The position numbers and the translations under genes were made by a program. This document shows, piece after piece, positions 53,929 to 63,140 of a stretch of DNA of 64,000 nt. This DNA comes from Bacteroidales bacterium (GTDB lineage Bacteria > Bacteroidota > Bacteroidia > Bacteroidales > UBA932). A model generated the notes under the pieces. It had not been told where the DNA came from. It made no database searches and saw nothing but the letters and a program-made list of their open reading frames with translations. How positions within the stretch are numbered: position 1 is the stretch's first letter; every line of letters begins with the position of its first letter. Location of the stretch: assembly GCA_017427885.1 (NCBI GenBank), contig JAFRRW010000011.1, positions 1-64,000 of the forward strand, read 5' to 3'.

Positions 53929-55182
53929 CTATCTCTTTGAAGTGACTTCCTTCTCGTATTTCTCGATGCTGGAGATGAAATCCTCACCGACAGGCACGCC
54001 GTTCTTGTAGTTGAACCAGTCGAACACGGCTCCGAAAGGCAGTGTCTTGGCCTCTTCGAGAAGGGCCAGTTTCTGGAAGCCCTTGCCTTCCGCCTCGTAC
54101 TCGCGCAGTTTCGCGAGGGGTTCGAGCAGGGCGCTGAGAATGCACTTCTGGGTGGCGCGGGCACCGATGATGTAGGCACCGATACGGTTGATAGAGGCGT
54201 CGAAGTAATCCAGGCCTACGTGGGCACGGTGAAGGCCGTCGGCACGCACCAGTTCCTTGAAGAAGTCCAGCGTCATGTCGTTCATAATGGTCACGTGGTC
54301 GGAATCCCAGCGGACGGGACGGCTCACGTGGAGCATCAGTTCGGGAACGAAGAGCAGGAGCGATGAAACCTTGTCCGCCACGTTCTCGGTGGGCTCGTAG
54401 TGACCTGTATCGAGGGTGTAGATGACCTTGCGGGAGGCGCAGTAGCCCTCGAAGAAGTCCATCGAACCCACGGTGTAGCTCTCTAGGCCGATTCCGAAAA
54501 GTTTCGCCTCGACGCAGCTCTTCATTCCGGGAAGTTTCTCCTTGAGGATCTCGTCAAGCGATTCGGTGAGGATCTCACGGTATTTCTTGCGGTTGACCGT
54601 GTAATCCTTCTGGCCGTCGTGTACCCAGATGTTCATTATACAGGGGTCGTCCTGGGCCTTTCCCATCGCGTCCGCTATCCTGCGGCAGCGCTTTGTATGC
54701 TCGATCCAGAAATCGCGGATGCCTTTGTCAGGATTGGCAAGGGAGAGGTCGCCGCTCTTGGGATGGCCGAACGAAGTGGAGTTGAAGTCAAGTTTGAAAT
54801 TGTTCTCCTTTGCCCACTGGATCCAGCTCAGGAACTGCTCGACGCCCACCTTGTCGCGGTCCACGAACTTGCCACCGAAATCGCCGTAGATCTCGTGGAG
54901 GTTCACGCGGTGGTTGCCCGCCAGCAGTGTCTTCACGAACTCCAGGTCCTTGCGCACCTCGTCGATGTTGCGGGCGCGGCCCGGATAGTTGCCCGTGGTC
55001 TGGATGCCTCCGGAAAGTCCCGCGTTGCTCTCGAAGCCCATCACGTCGTCGGTCTGCCAGCAATGCAGGGAAATCTGCTGTTTCTCAAGCTCTTCAATCG
55101 CCTTGTCGGTATCCACCCCGATGGCGGCATAGCGTTCCTTCGCTATGTCATAAGCCTTTTTTACGAGTTCTTCTTTTTTCAT
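53929..55182 (-). CDS. rhaA: L-rhamnose isomerase
   Basis: A 417-residue TIM-barrel isomerase converting L-rhamnose to L-rhamnulose. Features: QISLHCWQTDDVMGFE, GGIQTTGNYPGRARN, FNSTSFGHPKSGD, metal-site segments NIWVHDGQKD and LDTGHYEPTE. rhaT follows after 3 bp; rhaB is upstream across a 122-bp gap that contains a large palindrome. Confidence 0.95.
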   Translation of the reverse strand: MKKEELVKKAYDIAKERYAAIGVDTDKAIEELEKQQISLHCWQTDDVMGFESNAGLSGGIQTTGNYPGRARNIDEVRKDLEFVKTLLAGNHRVNLHEIYGDFGGKFVDRDKVGVEQFLSWIQWAKENNFKLDFNSTSFGHPKSGDLSLANPDKGIRDFWIEHTKRCRRIADAMGKAQDDPCIMNIWVHDGQKDYTVNRKKYREILTESLDEILKEKLPGMKSCVEAKLFGIGLESYTVGSMDFFEGYCASRKVIYTLDTGHYEPTENVADKVSSLLLFVPELMLHVSRPVRWDSDHVTIMNDMTLDFFKELVRADGLHRAHVGLDYFDASINRIGAYIIGARATQKCILSALLEPLAKLREYEAEGKGFQKLALLEEAKTLPFGAVFDWFNYKNGVPVGEDFISSIEKYEKEVTSKR

Positions 55183-55234
55183 TTTTATTTGTTATTAGTT
55201 TGATTATCAATTATTTCCAAAAGAAAAGATTTTT

Positions 55235-55305
55235 AAAGGATGACTGTTGGATTCCCCGGCCTCTTCCAAAATCCCATAGACGGTGGAATTCAACAGTCAT
55301 CCTTT
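55235..55305. repeat. 21-bp inverted repeat between rhaB and rhaA
   Basis: Arms 55235-55255 and 55285-55305 are complementary with one mismatch (core GGATGACTGTTG/CAACAGTCATCC), with a 29-nt loop. The right arm ends at the rhaB stop codon. It may work as an attenuator or be a repeat-element insertion; it resembles the palindrome at 2931-2988. Confidence 0.75.
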
Positions 55306-56735
55306 CATTTGCCGGAAGGAATATAAGTCCTGACCTTGAAGGTGTCCGCGACGATCTTGCGGATTTCCCAGCGGTTGCGGACCAATCCGGCGGCCTTCGC
55401 CTGCATCATCACATTGCCGATGGCCGTGGCCTCGGTGGGACCTGCCACCACGGGAATCCCGATGGTGTCGGCCGTGATCTGGCTGACGGTCGCGTTCGCC
55501 GCCCCTCCTCCGATCACGTGCAGCTTATTGATGGTGAACGGGGCGTATTTCTGCAACTTGGCAATCACCTCCTTGTATTTGAAGGCCAGGCTGTGATAGA
55601 TGCAGCTGATCATCTCCCCGTCAGTTGCAGGGACTCTCTGCCCGGTCTCGGCGATGGCCGCCTTGATCTCGGCGTCCATATCCTTGGGGCTGGCGAAACG
55701 GGGATCGTCAGGATCGATCACGGAGGGGAAGTCGATGGCCTCGCGGGCCATTGCCTCGATGCCGTCGTAAGTGTAGGTACGGCCTTCCGCAGCCCAGGTC
55801 TTGCGGCTCTGCTCGAGCAGCCACATTCCCGTGATGTTCTTGAGGAAACGGGTGGTCCCCTCTATTCCTCCCTCGTTGGTGAAATTGTCCTTCGCGGACT
55901 CGTCGTTGATGACGGGCGCGGGGGTTTCTATGCCCATAAGGCTCCAGGTGCCGGAACTGAGATATGCGAAATGCTCGTCCGCGGCGGGCACGGCGGCGAT
56001 AGCCGATGCGGTGTCGTGGCCGGCGACGGCAATTACGGGGACCTGGGGAAGGCCCGCCTCGCGGGCTATAGCCTTGCGCAGGAGCCCCACCCTGGTGCCC
56101 GGCTGGACGATTTCCCTGAGGAAGGAAGGATCGACGCCGATGCTTTCGAGGAGGGCCTTGTCGAACTGGCGGGTGTTCTGATCCATCATTCCAGAAGTGG
56201 AGGCTATGGTGTATTCGCACACCCTTTCGCCCGTAAGGAACCAGGAGAGAAGGTCCGGCATGAACAGAAGTTCCTTGCCTGCAGCCATCGGGGAAGCCCC
56301 TTCCTTCTTCTGGGCGTAAAGCTGGAATATGCTGTTGAAGTCCAGGATCTGGATTCCGGTCCTGGCATAGAGTTCATTGCGCGGGATGGTGCGGAAAACC
56401 TCTTCCGGAATGCCTGAAGTGTAGGGATCGCGGTAGCAGCGGGGAAGGCCCGCAAGGATACCGTCGGAGGAGAGGAAACCGAAGTCCACCCCCCAGGTGT
56501 CGATTCCTATGGATTCTATCTCTATCCCTTCGGCCGCCACCTTCGCGAGGGCCTCCCTGAAGGAATTGAACATTCCATATACATCCCAGTAATACTTGCC
56601 GTCGAATTCCAGGATCCTGTCGGGGAAACGGTGGATTTCCCTCATCTCGAACTCCCCGTTCCCGACGGTGGCAAGGACGGCGCGGCCGCTGGTAGCCCCG
56701 CAGTCAAATGCTAGAAAATTGTGTTTTTCGCTCAT
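55305..56735 (-). CDS. rhaB: Rhamnulokinase
   Basis: A 476-residue FGGY-family kinase phosphorylating L-rhamnulose. Motifs: FLAFDCGATSGRAVLATV, ESIGIDTWGVDFGFL, GHDTASAIAAVP and HVIGGGAANATVSQ. The ESIGIDTWGVDFG segment is characteristic of RhaB. It lies 13 bp after the GH78 gene. The aldolase RhaD is not in the window. Confidence 0.94.
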   Translation of the reverse strand: MSEKHNFLAFDCGATSGRAVLATVGNGEFEMREIHRFPDRILEFDGKYYWDVYGMFNSFREALAKVAAEGIEIESIGIDTWGVDFGFLSSDGILAGLPRCYRDPYTSGIPEEVFRTIPRNELYARTGIQILDFNSIFQLYAQKKEGASPMAAGKELLFMPDLLSWFLTGERVCEYTIASTSGMMDQNTRQFDKALLESIGVDPSFLREIVQPGTRVGLLRKAIAREAGLPQVPVIAVAGHDTASAIAAVPAADEHFAYLSSGTWSLMGIETPAPVINDESAKDNFTNEGGIEGTTRFLKNITGMWLLEQSRKTWAAEGRTYTYDGIEAMAREAIDFPSVIDPDDPRFASPKDMDAEIKAAIAETGQRVPATDGEMISCIYHSLAFKYKEVIAKLQKYAPFTINKLHVIGGGAANATVSQITADTIGIPVVAGPTEATAIGNVMMQAKAAGLVRNRWEIRKIVADTFKVRTYIPSGK

Positions 56736-56748
56736 CTCTTATGATGTA

Positions 56749-58959
56749 TTATATCCTTTCATTATCCATTGACGAGGAATCCACCTCCACCTTCCACCCG
56801 CGGGGGGCGTCCAGTTTCCATAGGAGTTTCCCGTCCTTCACCGACCAGGCCAGGTCGATGGAGCCTCCCTTTACCGGGAGGGAGCCCCTGCAGGCTTCTA
56901 TCCCTGTCGGCAGGAACCTGAGTGTCAGTTTCTTACCCACCCTGTCGACCTTCCAGAGGCCGAGGACGTCGCGGTAGGAAACGTGGGCCAGGTGCGAAGC
57001 GAAACCGTGGTCGCAGCTGGCGGAGGGAGTCATGTTCTCCCAGAGGGTGCCGGTGGCTTCGGCCATCGGCAAGTAGAAGTCGCGGGCCTCGGCGATGATC
57101 TGCCCGCAGAGCCCCGCGTCGGAAAGGAGTTCCATCCTCAGGTAATTGCCGACGAAGGCATTTGCGAACGGAACGTCCGGGTAGAGGCCGCTGATTTTCC
57201 TCTTCGGACCGAAATCGTCGCGGAGGGTTTTCCAAAGTTCAGGATAAGCAGCCGCGTCGGCCGTCCCGAAATAGAAGGCGTAGTACTGGCAGACCTCCGT
57301 ATGATGGGGGGCAAGCACAAGCGTGCCGTCTTCCTGACGGATGGCGTGGTCGCGGAAGAACATGCCGTCGAAACTCTGCTCCCTGACCGCCTTCCTTATG
57401 GCTTCGCCTTTCTCGTGAAGGGAAGCGTCGCCGTAGAGCCTGGACACCACGTCCAGCATATAGGCGTAGACCATGTTCGACGGATAGTTGACGTCCTGGA
57501 CATAGTCGTTTGCGGCAGACCATTCCACGAAAACCCATTTGTCGAGTTTCTCCAGCAGGCCGTCGGAGTTCTCATATCCCTTGAAAAAGTCCACCAGGGC
57601 GTACACCCGGTCCCTGAGCCTTTCCACCATCGCCCGGTCGCCGCTCCTTTGGAGATACTCCTCCAACTCGAGGACGAACCACATCGCCCAGTTGGGAATG
57701 TAGTTCTCGTTGACGTGGTCGGAGGGATAGCACATCGGGAGCATTCCTTCGGGGATATGGGGGAAAAAATCGGGAAGGAGGAAATTCTCGATGAAATTCC
57801 TTTCGGTAAGGGTGGTGCCGGAGAGGTCGCAGGCGACCCTGGAGGTGAAAAAGCTGTCACAGAGCCAGCCGGCCCTCTCCCTTCCGGGGCAGTCGGTGAA
57901 GATGTCCGTAGAGTTCTGGCGGATGGTCTCCCTCGCGGCTTCGAAGATCCTGTCCAGGCCGGGATCGGTGGACGAAAAAGTACCGAGTCCCACGTCCGGA
58001 TTGCAGTAATCCCTCATCCACACGTCCCTGACGGTGCAGTTCCCTTCGATGAGGGCCTGCACGTACTGCATCGTATATGGCTCGAAACTCTCAAGTATGT
58101 ATCTCCCCGGTTCGAGGTTCCATATCACCGAACCTGCGCCGAGGTTGTCGGAATCGCCCCTGCCGAGCAGTTCGTCGAATTTCATCTCTATCCTGGAAGG
58201 GCTGTCGGCCTTGACCGCCAGGCAAAGGAAACCGGAACTGTTGCAGGAGAATTTCCAGATGTTCCCGCCCAGGGGAGAAGCGGAGTGCTGGGTGAAATCG
58301 GGATTGTGGACTCCCCTCCCGATAAGGTTCTTTTCAGGCTGGGGGACCAGAACGGCTTCCCCGGGGCCGGTCCAGGCGGCGTCCTCGGCCCATTCCCGGA
58401 AATCCGGGGAAAGGGAATATTCCTCCCTGAAGGGCCTCTGGAACGAGAATTTCTCCACGTCCTGCCGGCGCTGCCCCAGGTCCCAGGCGGCGATGTCCTT
58501 TCCGGTCGCGGAAACCACCTTGCCGTTCACGATGACCTCTGCCTGGAGGAACGAGGGTTGGTCGAGGAGATAATATGTGGGTTCGTTGTATCCGGCCACC
58601 TCGATGCCAACGACGTTCTTCCCATTCTTAAGGAACGGAGCGATGTCATAGTCGTCGACGCGGTAGAAACCGTGGGCGGCCACCGCCGGGCCGTGGGAGA
58701 CGAACACCCCGTTCACGAGGAGGCGGTAGTCGCAGGATGCGGCGAGACGCACCCTGGCGCTCTCCACGTTGTCGGCCTCGACGACCTTGCGGAACGACAG
58801 TGTGACGTTCTTTTCAGTTTCACGTCCCTCGGCCCAGACGGGCACGGCCTCCCGGAACGATTCCGTCCGGGTGACGTACTGTCCCTCCGAAGGTGCATAA
58901 TAGCAGCCCCCCGCAAGGGAGGCTGCCATCACGAAAACTGAAACCGCCTTCAGGCTCAT
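56749..58959 (-). CDS. Alpha-L-rhamnosidase (GH78-like) lipoprotein
   Basis: A 736-residue lipoprotein (lipobox AGGC, Cys19). An N-terminal beta-sandwich ([15 protein letters not shown]) is followed by an (alpha/alpha)6 barrel with [17 protein letters not shown], the stretch that holds GH78 acid residues, and a C-terminal beta domain. It would free L-rhamnose from glycans for the import and catabolic genes behind it. Its ATG overlaps the mscL stop by 4 bp. Confidence 0.88.
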   Translation of the reverse strand: MSLKAVSVFVMAASLAGGCYYAPSEGQYVTRTESFREAVPVWAEGRETEKNVTLSFRKVVEADNVESARVRLAASCDYRLLVNGVFVSHGPAVAAHGFYRVDDYDIAPFLKNGKNVVGIEVAGYNEPTYYLLDQPSFLQAEVIVNGKVVSATGKDIAAWDLGQRRQDVEKFSFQRPFREEYSLSPDFREWAEDAAWTGPGEAVLVPQPEKNLIGRGVHNPDFTQHSASPLGGNIWKFSCNSSGFLCLAVKADSPSRIEMKFDELLGRGDSDNLGAGSVIWNLEPGRYILESFEPYTMQYVQALIEGNCTVRDVWMRDYCNPDVGLGTFSSTDPGLDRIFEAARETIRQNSTDIFTDCPGRERAGWLCDSFFTSRVACDLSGTTLTERNFIENFLLPDFFPHIPEGMLPMCYPSDHVNENYIPNWAMWFVLELEEYLQRSGDRAMVERLRDRVYALVDFFKGYENSDGLLEKLDKWVFVEWSAANDYVQDVNYPSNMVYAYMLDVVSRLYGDASLHEKGEAIRKAVREQSFDGMFFRDHAIRQEDGTLVLAPHHTEVCQYYAFYFGTADAAAYPELWKTLRDDFGPKRKISGLYPDVPFANAFVGNYLRMELLSDAGLCGQIIAEARDFYLPMAEATGTLWENMTPSASCDHGFASHLAHVSYRDVLGLWKVDRVGKKLTLRFLPTGIEACRGSLPVKGGSIDLAWSVKDGKLLWKLDAPRGWKVEVDSSSMDNERI

Positions 58960-59390
58960 TTCTTGTCCTTCAGCAGGTCGCGGATCTCTTCGAGGAGAAC
59001 GACATCGTCCGGCTTGGGGGCGGGCTCTGCGGGGGCGGGCTCTTCTTCCTTCTTCTTGGAAAGCTTCATTATCCCCTTGATCACGAGGAAGATGGAGAAG
59101 GCGATGATAAGGAAGTTCACCGTCTCCTGGATGAAGTTGCCATAATTGAGGGTGACTGCGGGTTTCACCACCGTTTCGCCTTCGACGACGGCCTTGGAAA
59201 GGACGGCCTTCAGGTTGGTGAAGTCGAAACCACCGAGGAGGGACCCTACGGCAGGCATGATGAGATCGTTGACAAGGGAGGTGACGATCTTGCCGAAAGC
59301 ACCGCCGACGACCACACCGACAGCCATGTCGATGACGTTACCCTTCATCGCGAAGTCCTTGAAGTCGGACCAGAATTTACATTTTGCCAT
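58956..59390 (-). CDS. mscL: Large-conductance mechanosensitive channel
   Basis: A 144-residue MscL with the N-terminal amphipathic helix ([20 protein letters not shown]), two membrane helices (~15-50 and ~78-100) and the C-terminal bundle helix ([16 protein letters not shown]). It opens under membrane tension to release solutes. Its stop overlaps the start of the rhamnosidase gene (ATGA), so it appears to head the rhamnose operon, an unusual partnership. Confidence 0.95.
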   Translation of the reverse strand: MAKCKFWSDFKDFAMKGNVIDMAVGVVVGGAFGKIVTSLVNDLIMPAVGSLLGGFDFTNLKAVLSKAVVEGETVVKPAVTLNYGNFIQETVNFLIIAFSIFLVIKGIMKLSKKKEEEPAPAEPAPKPDDVVLLEEIRDLLKDKK

Positions 59391-59430
59391 AATCGTTTAT
59401 GTATTATTGGTTACACGTTTCAGTCGTACA

Positions 59431-59462
59431 CAAATATAACACATTATATTCCTTTATTCAAA
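59431..59462 (-). promoter_or_regulatory. Promoter of mscL and the rhamnose operon
   Basis: On the minus strand TTTG (59462-59459), 20 nt, TATATTTG (59438-59431): an exact consensus, about 40 nt before the mscL ATG. Confidence 0.75.
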
Positions 59463-59469
59463 TTTTCGT

Positions 59470-59477
59470 TATATTTG
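59470..59477 (+). promoter_or_regulatory. -7 box of the coiled-coil protein gene
   Basis: TATATTTG, 27 nt before the ATG at 59505; no good -33 box. Confidence 0.5.
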
Positions 59478-59504
59478 TTTTCACCGAAAAAAAATCTTTA
59501 CATA

Positions 59505-60200
59505 ATGAAAAAGAACATACTGATTCTCGCAGCCGTCGCTGCACTGTCCCTTTCCCTGCCCCTCTCCGTCTGCGGGCAGAACAACGAACCCACCTCACGC
59601 GAACTCCAGGAATCCGCCGACCAGATAAGGAAGGCCACGAAGGAGAACAAGGAGATGGTCAAGGAAAGCGGGAAGCACCTCGATGCCGGCAAGGACCAGC
59701 TCAAGCAGTCCAAGGGAGACATAAAGGACCTGTCCAAACTGATCGACCGCCTGAAGGAGTCGCTGAAGAACGACGAGAAGGCCCTCAAGGCCCAGAAAGA
59801 AGCCTTCAAGGCCGAGCTGGCAAGCGCCAAGGCCCTCAAGACCAAGATCGACAAGGCCACCGAGCAGGCCAGGAAAAATACCATAAGCGAACTCGAGTCC
59901 CGGGTTGCCAAGGTCAAGAAAGAACTCTCCAAGGCCCAGGAGCAGCTGAAGGCGGCGAAGAAGAACGCCTCGTCGGCCAAGAACCAGATCAAGCAGAGCA
60001 AGTCCACCATCAAGCAGGGCAAGTCCGCGATGAAGGCCGGCGAGGAGCAGGCGAAAACGCTTGAGGAGCAGGCTGCAGTGAAGGCGGCCGAGGAAGCCGC
60101 GGCTAAGGCTGACCAGGCCCTGGAAAAGGCCGAAGAGACCGCCGAGATAGTTGAAGAAACTGCGGAAAAAGTCGTGGAAACTGCGGAAAAAGAGGAATAA
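59505..60200 (+). CDS. Secreted coiled-coil protein
   Basis: A 231-residue protein with a signal peptide (MKKNILILAAVAALSLSL...CGQN) and an almost entirely helical, Lys/Ala/Glu-rich body in heptads (residues ~30-231), ending in repeated AEETAE/VEETAEK motifs. It has no enzyme motif and I do not recognise a family; such proteins may be structural or envelope spacers. The frame is open far upstream (58893), but the promoter and signal peptide fix the start. The GH92 gene follows 26 bp later. Confidence 0.75.
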   Translation: MKKNILILAAVAALSLSLPLSVCGQNNEPTSRELQESADQIRKATKENKEMVKESGKHLDAGKDQLKQSKGDIKDLSKLIDRLKESLKNDEKALKAQKEAFKAELASAKALKTKIDKATEQARKNTISELESRVAKVKKELSKAQEQLKAAKKNASSAKNQIKQSKSTIKQGKSAMKAGEEQAKTLEEQAAVKAAEEAAAKADQALEKAEETAEIVEETAEKVVETAEKEE

Positions 60201-60226
60201 ACAATTAACATTCAACAGTATATATA

Positions 60227-62443
60227 ATGAAATTCAGAGAACTCGCAGCCCTCGTGCTGCTCTTCCCCCTGGCATTTGCGTGCTCTTCCCCGTCCGGCGA
60301 CGGGAACCTTACCCGGTACGTCGACCTCAAACTCGGATCCGGCGGGCACGGCCACGTCTTCGTCGGCGCCAACGTCCCTAACGGAATGGTCCAGCTGGGC
60401 CCCACCTCCATTCCTCAGGGCTGGGACTGGTGCTCAGGCTACCACGACTCCGATTCCACTGTCATCGGTTTCTCCCACACCCACCTCAGCGGCACCGGCA
60501 TCGGTGACCTCTTCGACATCACCGTGATGCCCGTCACCGGCAAGGTGACCTACGCCCGCGGAAGGGAGGATGACCCCGATTCCGGCCTGTGGTCCTATGC
60601 CGACAGGACGAAGGAAATCGCCCGTCCGGGCTACTACAAGGTCTTCCTTACCCGCTACGGTATCGACGCCGAGATGACGGCCACCTGCCGCACCGGCTTC
60701 CACCGCTACACCTTCCCCGCCACGGATGACGCAGCCATCGTCATAGACCTCCAGAACGGAGGCAGCTGGGACCGCGCCACCAAGACGGAGATCGTCCCCG
60801 TCCTCAACGATGACGGAAAGGTCGTCGCAATCGACGGATACAGGTTCTCCTCGGGTTGGGCCCAGGACCAGAAGGTCTGGTTCCACGCCGAACTCCAGAC
60901 TCCGGCCGAAAACGCCGAGATCATCGACGGCACCCTCCCGGTCTTCCCCGGGAGCAGCAGGAGGTTCGCGAATATGCCGATGCCCGACCTCAGCCAGAGG
61001 TTCGTGCGCCTTAACTATGGAAAGGTCGATGAAGGGACACAGCTTCTCGTAAAGGTCTCCCTCTCCCCTTCCAGCAACGAAGGCGCCTGGGCAAATATGG
61101 CGGCCGAACTTCCCGGCTGGGACTTCGAAGCCACCGCCGAAGCAGCTGACAAGGCCTGGGAAGACGTCCTCAGCAGCATCACCGTCGAGACCGCCAACGA
61201 GGATGACAAGACCATTTTCTATTCGGCCCTCTTCCACACCATGATCCATCCCGCCACCTTCTCCGACGTAGGCGAACCCCACGACTACACCATTTATTCC
61301 CTCTGGGACACCTACAGGGCCTTCCATCCCCTCCTCACCCTCTGCCGTCAGGAGATGGTCCCCGACCTGGTCAACTCGATGCTGAAGATCTATGACAACC
61401 AGGGCAGGCTCCCCGTCTGGCACCTCTGGGGCAACGAGACCGACTGCATGGCCGGCAACCCGGGTGTCATCGTGGTGGGCGACGCCATCGTGAAGGGCTT
61501 CGAAGGCTTCGACAAGGAGAAGGCCTATGAGGCGATGAAGAACACCGTGATGGCCGACAACCGCGGCCAGGACATCCGCAAGAAGTACGGCTTCATTCCT
61601 TCCGACCTCTTCAACTCCAGCGTTGCGCACGATATGGAATATGCCATCGCCGACGCGGCTGTCGCCAATGCAGCCGCCTATCTCGGAAAGACCGAGGACG
61701 CCGAGTTCTTCAAGAACCGCAGCCATTCCTACCGCAACTATATGGATCCCGAGACCCTGAACGCCCGAGGAAAGCTTTCCGACGGCAGCTGGCGCACCCC
61801 CTTCGATCCCTTCCTGTCCGACCATGGCGTTCAGGACTATATGGAAGGAACGGCCTGGCAGTACACCTGGCTGATGCCTCAGGACTATGAAGGCCTGGTC
61901 GAGTTCTACGGCTCCCGCGAGAAATTCGTGGAGAGGCTTGACACCCTCTTCGCCGTCAGTTCCGAGATCAAGGGCGAGAACGCCTCCCCGGACATCTCCG
62001 GCCTGATCGGCCAGTATGCCCACGGCAACGAGCCCAGCCACCATATCATCTACTTCTACTCGATGGCAGACAGGACCGACAAGGCCGCCGAGAAGGTCCG
62101 CGAAGTGCTCAGCACGATGTATCTCCTCGGTCCCGGCGGACTCTGCGGCAATGAGGACGAAGGCGAGATGTCGGCCTGGTACGTGCTTTCCAGCCTCGGC
62201 ATCTTCGAGCCGGAACCCGCCTCCACCAGGTTCTGGTTCGGATCGCCCATCTTCGACAAGGCGACCATCAAGGTTCCCGGCGGCAAGTTCACCATCAAGG
62301 CCGAAAACAACTCCGCTGAGAATATGTACATCCAGGAGGCCATCCTCAACGGTAAGCCCTGCGAGAACAACTACATAGAATTCTCCGACATCAAGGCCGG
62401 CGGTACCCTCGTGTTCAAGATGGGTCCCAATCCCAAGGCATAA
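60227..62443 (+). CDS. GH92 alpha-mannosidase lipoprotein
   Basis: A 738-residue lipoprotein (lipobox AFAC, Cys19) with both GH92 domains: an N-terminal beta-sandwich (GNLTRYVDLKLGSGGHGHVFVG, GWDWCSGYHDSDSTVIGFSHTHLSGTG) and an alpha/alpha barrel (YSLWDTYRAFHPLL, MYLLGPGGLCGNEDEGEMSAWY). GH92 enzymes are calcium-dependent exo-alpha-mannosidases acting on N-glycans or mannans. It is 1 bp before the HAD gene. Confidence 0.95.
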   Translation: MKFRELAALVLLFPLAFACSSPSGDGNLTRYVDLKLGSGGHGHVFVGANVPNGMVQLGPTSIPQGWDWCSGYHDSDSTVIGFSHTHLSGTGIGDLFDITVMPVTGKVTYARGREDDPDSGLWSYADRTKEIARPGYYKVFLTRYGIDAEMTATCRTGFHRYTFPATDDAAIVIDLQNGGSWDRATKTEIVPVLNDDGKVVAIDGYRFSSGWAQDQKVWFHAELQTPAENAEIIDGTLPVFPGSSRRFANMPMPDLSQRFVRLNYGKVDEGTQLLVKVSLSPSSNEGAWANMAAELPGWDFEATAEAADKAWEDVLSSITVETANEDDKTIFYSALFHTMIHPATFSDVGEPHDYTIYSLWDTYRAFHPLLTLCRQEMVPDLVNSMLKIYDNQGRLPVWHLWGNETDCMAGNPGVIVVGDAIVKGFEGFDKEKAYEAMKNTVMADNRGQDIRKKYGFIPSDLFNSSVAHDMEYAIADAAVANAAAYLGKTEDAEFFKNRSHSYRNYMDPETLNARGKLSDGSWRTPFDPFLSDHGVQDYMEGTAWQYTWLMPQDYEGLVEFYGSREKFVERLDTLFAVSSEIKGENASPDISGLIGQYAHGNEPSHHIIYFYSMADRTDKAAEKVREVLSTMYLLGPGGLCGNEDEGEMSAWYVLSSLGIFEPEPASTRFWFGSPIFDKATIKVPGGKFTIKAENNSAENMYIQEAILNGKPCENNYIEFSDIKAGGTLVFKMGPNPKA

Positions 62444-62444
62444 G

Positions 62445-63140
62445 ATGCCGCAGGGGAGATTGAAAGCCGCCGTTTTCGATTTCAACGGCACTCTCTTCTG
62501 GGATACGCCCTACCACAACCGGGCCTTCAGGATACTGGCGGAAAGATATTCCGTACCGTCTTCTGAAGGTCTCCGGTCGAGGCGTATGGAAGATGGGGAT
62601 TTGGCCTATATCCAGGGCCGGACGAACAATTTCATAATGGCATATATGTTCGGGGAAGGGCTGACCGATGCGCAGATCGCCGACCTCGGGGAGGAGAAGG
62701 AACAGATATACAGGGATCTGTGCCATGGGGAGGTGAGGTTCGCTCCGGGTGCGGAGGAACTTTTCGTCAAGCTTTCGGAAGCAGGCGTCCGGATGGCCAT
62801 CGCTTCCTCCGCCGACATAAACAACGTCAATTTCTATTACACCGAAATTTCCTCCCTTGAGAGTTGGTTCCCCAGGGAAAGATTCATCTACAACGATTGG
62901 ACTTTCAACAGCAAACCGGCCCCTGACATCTTCCTGAAGGCATTCGCAGCCCTCGGAGTCCGACCTGACGAGGCTGCGGTCTTCGAAGACTCCCCGGCCG
63001 GAATCAAGGCCTCGGAAAGTGCCGGCAGCGCCCTGACAATCGTCATCGATTCCCAGTTCAAGCCGGCAGATCTCGACCCCTCCCATCCCGTCATCACCGA
63101 CTTCCGCCAGGCGATCCCGCTGCTCATTGAAAACGCCTAA
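62445..63140 (+). CDS. HAD-superfamily hydrolase (beta-phosphoglucomutase-like)
   Basis: A 231-residue HAD protein with a helical cap after motif I. Motif I reads FDFNGTLFWDT (nucleophile Asp kept, the second Asp is Asn), motif II IASSAD, motif III SKPAPDIF and motif IV VFEDSPAGIKAS. A sugar-phosphate phosphatase is likely; the Asn in place of the general acid is a known variation in some HAD groups but may change activity. It is coupled to the mannosidase and overlaps the converging thrC end by 4 bp. Confidence 0.85.
   Translation: MPQGRLKAAVFDFNGTLFWDTPYHNRAFRILAERYSVPSSEGLRSRRMEDGDLAYIQGRTNNFIMAYMFGEGLTDAQIADLGEEKEQIYRDLCHGEVRFAPGAEELFVKLSEAGVRMAIASSADINNVNFYYTEISSLESWFPRERFIYNDWTFNSKPAPDIFLKAFAALGVRPDEAAVFEDSPAGIKASESAGSALTIVIDSQFKPADLDPSHPVITDFRQAIPLLIENA

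Noticed and set aside
56983-58941. 652-codon frame antisense to the GH78 gene
   Set aside because: GH78 motifs are clear on the minus strand; this frame lacks any.
58893-59504. Upstream extension of the coiled-coil protein gene
   Set aside because: It runs antisense through mscL; the signal peptide and -7 box place the start at 59505.
60434-62491. 685-codon frame antisense to the GH92 gene
   Set aside because: Shadow of the GH92 gene, which has full family motifs and a lipobox.
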